A stretch of DNA of 64,000 nt from Ehretia macrophylla. Taxonomy: Eukaryota > Streptophyta > Magnoliopsida > Boraginales > Ehretiaceae. This document shows, piece after piece, positions 56,838-64,000 of this stretch (positions within the stretch are counted from its first letter, which is position 1; every line of letters begins with the position of its first letter). The stretch lies in the NCBI GenBank assembly GCA_037974665.1, contig CM075780.1, positions 1,398,501-1,462,500 on the forward strand, read 5' to 3'. A model generated the notes under the pieces. That model had not been told where the DNA came from. It made no database searches and was given only the letters and a program-made list of their open reading frames with translations. The position numbers were made by a program, and so were the translations under genes.

Positions 56838-57394
56838 ATCATGTTGAGGGCACAATTCCTTTATGTGTTAATTGTTCACAGTCCCAGCCTAGAGACATGG
56901 CCCATTCAAAAGGCCCAATGGGCTTAACGACAACCCATCCGCTTCAACAACGCACCATCCTCACCAGACGAGATATCGAGACGTTGTAGGGACCTCTGAT
57001 GTCCCGCGAGTCAGGTTGTCGCCCTTTTAACAGTTCACGATGTATGATCCGGGACGGAAAAACATAGCAAACGAAGAAAGGTGGCTTAAAACTGATGAAA
57101 ACGTTCGATTTTGGGCTCCAAAAATGGGCTAAGCGAGCAAGCTGGCTACCCCCGTCGTAAAGCTCTCAGAGAGCTTTGCAACGGTATGCTGTGCACCGCG
57201 TAACTCCTTACGGATCGAAAGTTATGGGCACCGGAGCGACGGAGACCTGGTCACAAACCTTACGCCCTCGGTTTGTAGGCCTAGCCTCTACGTGAAGCGA
57301 AGTTGTCTTGCCCAATGTTCCGTGGGATTTAGTAATAGAGATTTAGTGGATATAGTATCTTGGCAACCCTAACTAGGGCAAAAAAAATTGGAAA

Positions 57395-57514
57395 GGGGGT
57401 GCAACACGAGGACTTCCCAGGGGGTCACCCATCCTTGTACTACTCTTGCCCAAGCATTATTAACTTCGGAGTTCTATTGGGATCCGGTGCATTAGTGCTG
57501 GTATGATCGCACCC
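57395..57514 (-). rRNA. 5S rRNA, unit 44 (box A triple change)
   Basis: 120 nt. Three adjacent changes in box A (RNA nt 56-58; plus 'caagcattattaac'), plus nt 38, 39, 68 and 79. Likely inactive. Confidence 0.88.
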
Positions 57515-58070
57515 GTCATGTTAAGGGCACCATTCCTATATGTGTTATTGGTTCACAGTCCCAGCCTAGATGGATACCTATTCAAAAGGCCAAATGGGCT
57601 TAACAACAACCCATCCGCTTCAACAACGCAGCATCCTCGCAAGACAAGATATCGACACATTGTAGGGCCCTCTGATGTCCCGCGAGTAAGGTTGTCGTCC
57701 CTTTAACAGTTCACGACCTATGATCCGGGACGGAAAAACAGAGCAAAAGAAGAAAAGTGCCCTGAAACTTATAAAAATTTTTGATTTTGGGCTTCAAAAA
57801 TGGGCACTGCGAGCAAATTGGCTGCCCCCGTTGTAGAGCTCTCAGAGAGCTTTGCAACGGTATGCTGTGCGCCGCGTAACTCCTTACAGATCAAAAGTTA
57901 TGGGCACCGGAGCGACGGATACCTGGTCACAAACCCTACGCCCTCGGTTTGCAGGCCTAGCCTCTACGTGAAGCGAAGTTGTCTTGCCCAATGTTCCGTG
58001 GGATTCAGTAATAGAGATTTGGTGGATAAAGTATCTTGGCAACCCTAACCAGGGCAAAAAAAATTGAAAT

Positions 58071-58190
58071 GGGGGTGCAGCACGAGGACTTTCCAAGGGG
58101 TCACCCATCCTAGTATTACTCTCGCCCAAGCACGCTTAACTTCGGAGTTTTGATGGAATCCGGTGCATTAGTGCTAGTATGATCGTACCT
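58071..58190 (-). rRNA. 5S rRNA, unit 45 (diverged)
   Basis: 120 nt. Nine differences: RNA nt 1, 5, 15, 34, 41, 75, 95, 99 and 111. Confidence 0.88.
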
Positions 58191-58748
58191 GCCATATTGA
58201 GGGCACAATTCCTTTATGTGTTAACGGTTCATAGTGACAGCCTAGAGAGATGGCCCATTCAAAAGGCCCAATGGGCTTAACGACCACCCATCCGCATCAA
58301 CAACGCAGTATCCTCACCAGACGAGATATCGACTCGTTGTCAAGCCCTCTGATGTCCGGCGAGTCAGGTTGTCGTACTTTCAACAGTTCACGACGTACGA
58401 TCCGGGACGGAAAAACAGAGCAAAAGATGAAAAGTGGACTGAAACTGATGAAAATGTTCGATTTTGGGCTCCAATTATGGGCACAGCGAGCATGCTGGCT
58501 GCCCCCGTTGTAGAGCTCTCAGAGAGCTTTGCAACGGTATGCTGTGCGCCGCGTAACTCCTTACAGATCAAAAGTTATGGGCACCGGAGCGACGGAGACC
58601 TGGTCACAAACCCTACGCCCTCGGTTTGCGGTCCCAGCCTCTATGTGAAACGGAGTTTTCTTGCCCAATGTTCCGTGGGATTCAGTAATAGAGATTTGGT
58701 GGATAAAGTATCTTGGCAATCCCAACCAGGGCAAAACAAAATTGAAAA

Positions 58749-58868
58749 GGGGGTGCAACACGAGGACTTCCCAAGGGGTCACCCATCCTTGTACTACTCT
58801 CGCCCAAGCATGATTAACTTCGGAGTTCTGATGGGATCCAGTGCATTAGTGCTGGTATGATCGCACCC
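58749..58868 (-). rRNA. 5S rRNA, unit 46
   Basis: 120 nt. Differs at RNA nt 29, 56 and 58 (box A), 79 and 95. Confidence 0.91.
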
Positions 58869-59424
58869 ATCATGTTGAGGGCACAATTCCTATATGTGTT
58901 AATGGTTCATAGTCCCAGCCTAGATAAATGGCCTATTCATAAGGCCAAATGGGCTTAACGACAACCCATCCGCTTCAACAACGCAGCATCCTCGCAAGAT
59001 GTGATATCGACACGTTGTAGGGCCCTCTAATGTCCCGCAAGTCAGGTTGTCGTCCTTTTAAAAGTTCACGACATACGATCCGGGACGGAAAAATAGGGCA
59101 AAGAAGAAAAGTTACCTGAAACGGATGAAAACGTTCGATTTTGGGCTTCAAAAATGGGCACAACGAGCAAGCTGGCTGCTCCCGTAGTAGAGCTCTCAAA
59201 GAGCTTTACAACGGTATGTTGTGCGCCGCGTAACTCCTTACGGATCAATAGTTATGGGCACTGGACCGACGGACACCTGGTCACAAACCCTACGCCCTCG
59301 GTTTGCGGGCCCAGCCTCTACGTGAAGTGAAGTTGTCTTGCCCAATGGTCCGTGGGATTCAGTAATAGAGATTTGGTGGATAAAGTATCTTGGCAACCCT
59401 AACCAGGGCAAAAAAAATTGAAAA

Positions 59425-59544
59425 GGTGGTGCAACACGAGGAGTTCCCAAGGGGTCACCCATCCTAGTACTACTCTCGCCCAAGCACGCTTAACTTCGGA
59501 GTTCTTATGGGATCCGGTGCATTAGTGCTGGTATGATCGCACCC
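59425..59544 (-). rRNA. 5S rRNA, unit 47
   Basis: 120 nt. Differs at RNA nt 39, 95, 102 and 118; nt 39 and 102 are shared with unit 42. Boxes A and IE intact. Confidence 0.92.
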
Positions 59545-60100
59545 GTCATGTTGAGGGCACAATTCCTTTACGTGTTAACTGTTCACAGTCCCAGCCTACA
59601 GAGATGTCCCATTCAGAAGGCCCAATGGGCTTAACGACAACCCATCCGCTTCAACAACGCAGCATCCTCACCAGACGTGATATCGACACGTTGTAGGGCC
59701 CTCGAATGTCCGGCGAGTCAGGTTGTCGTCCTTTTAACAGTTCACGACGTACGATCCGGGACGGAAAAACATAGCAAAAGAAGAAAAGTGGCCTGAAACT
59801 AATGAAAACGTTCGATTTTTGGCTCCAAAAATGGGCACAGCGAGCATGCTGGCTGCCCCCGTCATAGAGAACTCAGAGAGCTTTGCAACGGTATGCTATG
59901 CGGCGCTTAACTCCTTACGGATCAAAAGTTATTGGCACCGGAGCGACAGAGACCTGGTGACAAACCCTACGCCCACAGTTTGCCGGTCCAGCCTCTACGT
60001 GAAACGAAGTTGTCTTGACCAATGTTCGGTGGGATTCAGTAATAGAGATTTGGTGGATAAAGTATTTTGGCAACCCTAACCAGGGCAAAAAAATTGAAAA

Positions 60101-60220
60101 GGGGGTCCAACACGAGGATTTCCCAAGGGGTCACCCATCCTAGAACTACTCTCGCCCAAGCATGCTTAACTTCGGAGTTCTGATGGGATCCGGTGCATTA
60201 GTACTGGTATGATCGCACCC
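60101..60220 (-). rRNA. 5S rRNA, unit 48
   Basis: 120 nt. Differs at RNA nt 18, 58, 77, 95, 102 and 114. Confidence 0.91.
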
Positions 60221-60778
60221 GTCATGTTGAGGGTACAATTCCTATATGTGTTAACGATTCACAGTCCCAGCCTTGAGAGATGGCCCATTCAAAAGGCTCA
60301 ATGGGGTTAACGATAACCCATCTGCTTCAACAATGCAGCATCCTCGCAAGACGTGATATCGACACATTGTAGGGCCCTCTGATTTCCCGCGAGTCAGGTT
60401 GTCGTCCTTTTAATTGTTCACAACGTACGATCCGGGACGGAAAAACAGAGCAAAAGAAGAAAAGTGGCCTGAAACTGATGAAAACATTCGATTTTGGGCT
60501 CCAAAAATGGGCACAGCGAGAAAGCAGGCTACTCCCGTCATAAAGCTCTCAGAGAGATTTGCAACGGTATGTTGTGCGCCGCGTAACTCCTTACGGATCA
60601 AAAGTTATGGGCACCGGAGCGACGGAGACCTGGTCACAAACCCTACGCCCTCGGTTTGCGGGCCCAGCCTCTACGTGAAGCAAAGTTGTTTTGCCCAATG
60701 TTCCGTGGGATTTAGTAATAGAGATTTGGTGGATAAAGTATCTTGGCAACCCTAACTAGGGCAAAAAAAATTGAAAAG

Positions 60779-60898
60779 GGGGGTGCAACACGAGGACTTC
60801 CCAAGGGGTCACCCATCCTAGTACTACTCTCGCCCAAGCACGCTTAACATCGGAGTTCTGATGGGATCCGGTGCATTAGTGCTGGTATGATCGTACCC
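60779..60898 (-). rRNA. 5S rRNA, unit 49 (near consensus)
   Basis: 120 nt, three differences (RNA nt 5, 50, 95). One extra G precedes it on the plus strand, just past the gene's 3' end. Confidence 0.93.
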
Positions 60899-61455
60899 GT
60901 CATGTTGAGGGCACAATTCATTTATATGTTAACGGTTCACAGTCCCAGCCTAGAGAGATGGCCCATTCAAAAGGCCCAATGGGCTTAACGACAATTCATC
61001 CGCTTCAACAACGCAGCATCCTCGCAAGACGTGATATCGACACGTTGTAGGGCCCTCTGATGTACCGCGAGTCAGGTTGTCGTCCTTTTACCAGTTAACG
61101 ACGTACGATCCGGGACGAAAAAACAGAGCAAAAGAAGAAATGTGGCCTGAAACCGATGAAAACGTTCGATTTTGTGCTCCAAAAAGGGCACAGCAAGCAA
61201 GCTGGCTGCCCCCATCGTAGAACTCTCAGAGAGCTTTGTAACGGTCTGCTGTGCGCCGCGTAACTCCTTACGGATCAAAAGTTATGGGCACAGGAGCGAT
61301 GGAGACCTGGTCACAAACCCTACGCCCTCGGTTTGTGGACCCAGCCTCTACGTGAAGCGAAGTTGTCTTGCCCAATGTTTCATGGGATTCAGTAATAGAG
61401 ATTTGGTCGATAAAGTATCTTGGAAACCCTAACCAGGGCAAAAAAAAATTGAAAA

Positions 61456-61575
61456 GGGGGAGCAACACGAGGACTTCCCAAGGGGTCACCCATCCTAGTA
61501 CTACTCTCGCCCAAGCACGCTTAAGTTCGAAATTCTGATGGGATCCGATGCATTAGTGCTGGTATGATCGCACCC
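61456..61575 (-). rRNA. 5S rRNA, unit 50
   Basis: 120 nt. Differs at RNA nt 28, 44, 46, 51 (box A), 95 and 115. Nt 28, 44, 46 and 51 are shared by units 50, 51 and 52, marking a local family. Confidence 0.91.
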
Positions 61576-62132
61576 GTCATGTTGAGGGCACAATTCTTTT
61601 ATGTGTTAACTGTTCACAGTCCCAGCCTGGAGAGTTGGCCCATTCAAAAGGCCCAATGGGCTTAACGACAACCCATCCGCTTCAACAACGCAGCATCCTC
61701 GCAATACGTGATATCGACACGTTGTAGGGCCCTCTGATGTCCCGCAAGTCAGGTTGTCATCCTTTTAACTGTTCACGACGTATGATCCGGGACGGAAAAA
61801 CGGAGCAAAAGAAGAAAAGTGGCCTGAAACTGAAGAAAACGTTTGATTTTGGGCTCCAAAAACCGGCACAGCGAGCAAGCTGGCTGCCCCCGTCGTAGAG
61901 CTCTCAGAGAGCTTTGTAAAGGTCGGCTGTGTGCCGCGTAACTCCTGACGGATCAAAAGTTATGGGCACCGGAGCGACGGACACCTGGTCACAAACCCTA
62001 CGCCCTAGGTTTACGGGCCCAGCCTCTACGTGAAGCAAAGTTGTCTTGCCCAATGTTTCGTGGGATTCAGTAATATAGATTTGCTGGATAAAGTATCTTG
62101 GCAACCCTAACCTGGCCAAAAAAAATTGAAAA

Positions 62133-62252
62133 GGGGGTGCAACACGAGGACTTCCTAGGGGGTCACCCATCTTAGTACTACTCTCGCCCAAGCACGCTTA
62201 AGTTCGAAATTCTGATGGGATCCGATGCATTAGTGCTGGTATGATCGCACCC
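62133..62252 (-). rRNA. 5S rRNA, unit 51
   Basis: 120 nt. Differs at RNA nt 28, 44, 46, 51, 81 and 97. Its upstream flank carries a duplicated 5S 5' fragment (62,257-62,306), which displaces the normal promoter region. Confidence 0.9.
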
Positions 62253-62256
62253 ATCA

Positions 62257-62306
62257 TTCGAAGTTTTGATATGATCCTGTGCAATAGTGCCGGTATGATG
62301 GCACCC
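62257..62306 (-). pseudogene. Duplicated 5S 5' fragment (about nt 1-50)
   Basis: Four bases upstream of unit 51, the plus strand repeats a diverged version of the 5S 5' end: 'ttcgaagttttgatatgatc' then 'ctgtgcaatagtgccggtat', and finally 'gatggcaccc'. It holds about seven differences from the gene and no box A, IE or C. Normal upstream spacer ('atcatgttgaggcacaatt') follows it. The unit is about 53 bp longer than its neighbours as a result (729 bp to the next unit). Confidence 0.85.
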
Positions 62307-62861
62307 ATCATGTTGAGGCACAATTCCTTTATGTGTTAACTATTCACAGTCGCAGCCTAGAGAGATGGCCCATTCAAAAGGCCAAATGGGCTTAACGACA
62401 ACCCATCTGCTTCAACAACGCAGCATCCTCGCAAGACGTTATATCGACACGTTGTAAGGCCCTCTGAAGTCCCGTGAGTCAGGTTGTCATCCTTTTAACA
62501 GTTCACGACGTATGATCCGGGATGAAAAAACAGAGCAAAAGAAGAAAAGTGGCCTGAAACTGATGAAAACATTCAATTTTGGGCTCTAAAAAGGGCACAT
62601 CGAGCAAGCTGGCTGCCCCCGTCGTAGAGCTCTGAGAGTGCTTTGCAACGGTATGCTGCACGCCGGGTAAGTCCTTACAGATCAAAAGTTATTGGCACCG
62701 GAGCGACGGAGACCTGGTCACAAATGCTACGCCCTCGGTTTGCGGGCCTAACCTCTACGTGAAACGAAGTTGTCTTGCCCATTGTTCCGTGGGATTTAGT
62801 AATAGAGATTTTGTGGATAAAGTATCTTGGCAACCCTAACCAGGGCAAAAAAAATTGAAAA

Positions 62862-62981
62862 TGGAGTGCAACACGAAGACTTCCCAAGGGGTCACCCATC
62901 CTAGTACTACTCTCGCCCAAGCACGCTTAAGTTCGAAATTCTGATGGGATCCGATGCATTAGTGCTGGTATGATCGCACCC
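62862..62981 (-). rRNA. 5S rRNA, unit 52
   Basis: 120 nt. Differs at RNA nt 28, 44, 46, 51, 95, 105, 117 and 120. Confidence 0.89.
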
Positions 62982-63537
62982 GTCATGTTGAGGGCACAAT
63001 TCTTTTATGTGTTAACTGTTCACAGTCCCAGCCTGGAGAGTTGGCCCATTCAAAAGGCCCAATGGGCTTAACGACAACCCATCCGCTTCAACAACGCAGC
63101 ATCCTTGCAATACGTGATATCGACACGTTGTAGGGCCCTCTGATGTTCCGCGAGTCAGGTTGTCGTCCTTTTAACAGTTCAAGACGTAAGATCCGGGACG
63201 GAAAAACAAAGCAAAAGGAGAAAAGTGGCCTGAAACTGACGAAAACATTCGATTTTGGGCTCCAAAAATGGGTAAAGCGAGCAAGCTGGCTGCCCTCGTC
63301 GTAGAGCTCTCAGTGAGCTTTGCAACGGTATGTTGTGCGCCGTGTAACTACCTACGGATCAAAAGTTATGGGCACCGGAGAGACGAAGACCTGGTGACAA
63401 ACCTACGCGCTCGGTTTGCCGGCCGAGCCTCTACGTGAAGCGAAGTTGTCTTGCCAAATGTTCCGTGGGATTTAGTAATAGAGATTTGGTGGATAAAGTA
63501 TCTTGGCAACCCTAACCAGGGCAAAAAAAATTAAAAA

Positions 63538-63657
63538 TGGAGTACAACACGAAGACTTCCCAAGGGGTCACCCATCCTAATACTACTCTCGCCCAAGCAT
63601 GCTTAACTTCGGAGTTCTGATGGGATCTGATGCATTAGTGCTGGTATGATCGCACAC
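63538..63657 (-). rRNA. 5S rRNA, unit 53 (diverged)
   Basis: 120 nt. Ten differences: RNA nt 2, 28, 30, 58, 78, 95, 105, 114, 117 and 120. Last unit in the window; its upstream spacer is cut by the window end. Confidence 0.88.
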
Positions 63658-64000
63658 GTCATGTTGAGGGCACAATTCCTATATGTGTTAACGGTTCACA
63701 GTCCCATCCTAGAGAGATGGCCCATTCAAAAGGCTCAATAGGCTTAACGACAACCCATCCGCTTCAACAACGCAGCATCCTCGCAAGACGTGATATCGAC
63801 ACGTTGTAGGGCCCTCTGATGTCCCGCAAGTCAGGTTGTCATCCTTTTAACTGTTCACGACGTATGATCCGGGACGGAAAAACGGAGCAAAAGAAGAAAA
63901 GTGGCCTGAAACTGAAGAAAACGTTTGATTTTGGGCTCCAAAAACCGGCACAGCGAGCAAGCTGGCTGCCCCTGTCGTAGAGCTCTCAGAGAGCTTTGTA

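Larger units (their letters stand above)
52681..64000 (-). repeat. 5S rDNA array block 4 (units 37-53)
   Basis: Sixteen full genes and one partial. Units have a uniform class ('ctcgcccaag', 'gagatttggtgg', 'caaccctaacc', mostly 'gcgagcaagctggctg') without the A/B alternation. Spacing is 655-729 bp. Many units share 'cctcaccagacg' in the spacer. The array runs off the right edge in the spacer upstream of unit 53. No protein gene seen. Confidence 0.94.

Noticed and set aside
12594-63487. Many similar 60-110 codon frames on both strands (for example 12,594-12,863, 13,377-13,700, 25,749-26,174, 58,369-58,860) looking like a small protein family
   Set aside because: They recur because the 5S unit recurs, overlap each other on opposite strands, cover the 5S gene itself, and are broken or extended at random between units. 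No domain or start context supports them.

Overview
This is plant nuclear DNA. About half of the window is a tandem 5S ribosomal RNA gene array with a repeat unit of about 676 bp, and the other half is long-terminal-repeat (LTR) retrotransposon sequence inserted into that array. All 5S genes lie on the minus strand. I count 51 full-length 5S copies (119-120 nt), two copies broken by a transposon insertion, and one extra duplicated 5' fragment. The gene has the angiosperm 5S layout: it starts GGGTGCGATCATACC, carries boxes A, IE and C internally, ends in T runs, and has a TATA-like and GC element just upstream. The species cannot be told from sequence alone. There is no intact protein-coding gene in the window.

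Layout. 1-12,064: a head-to-tail array of a non-coding LTR element with a 4,388 bp period (2,750 bp LTR plus 1,638 bp internal), in which neighbouring copies share an LTR. It runs off the left edge and ends at a precise LTR/5S-spacer junction. 12,065-18,259: 5S units 1-9. 18,260-22,043: a solo LTR (3,784 bp) with target duplication GCAAC. 22,044-38,802: 5S units 10-34, arranged as alternating A/B dimers and larger segmental duplications. 38,803-42,524: a second solo LTR of the same family (3,722 bp) with target duplication ACGGA. 42,525-43,425: one full and one broken 5S unit. 43,424-52,680: a decayed Ty3/gypsy chromovirus-type element (Tekay/Del-like by its protein motifs) on the minus strand, with a full 5' LTR, a tRNA-iMet primer site, a gag-pol frame broken by four TAG stops and two frameshifts, a polypurine tract and a truncated 3' LTR. 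52,681-64,000: 5S units 37 (partial) to 53, of a different spacer class and without the A/B alternation.

Interpretation. Every full 5S copy that I compared by eye differs from the window consensus at two or more sites (average about 5-6 of 120). With the density of transposons, this suggests a decaying, poorly homogenised edge or minor 5S locus rather than the main active array. The most unusual structures are the tandem shared-LTR array, the A/B dimeric 5S order that continues undisturbed across a solo LTR, the change of spacer class at the second solo LTR, a 19-20 bp minisatellite at the outer end of the LTRs, and the gypsy insertion whose two 5S flanks overlap by about 38 nt instead of forming a simple target duplication.
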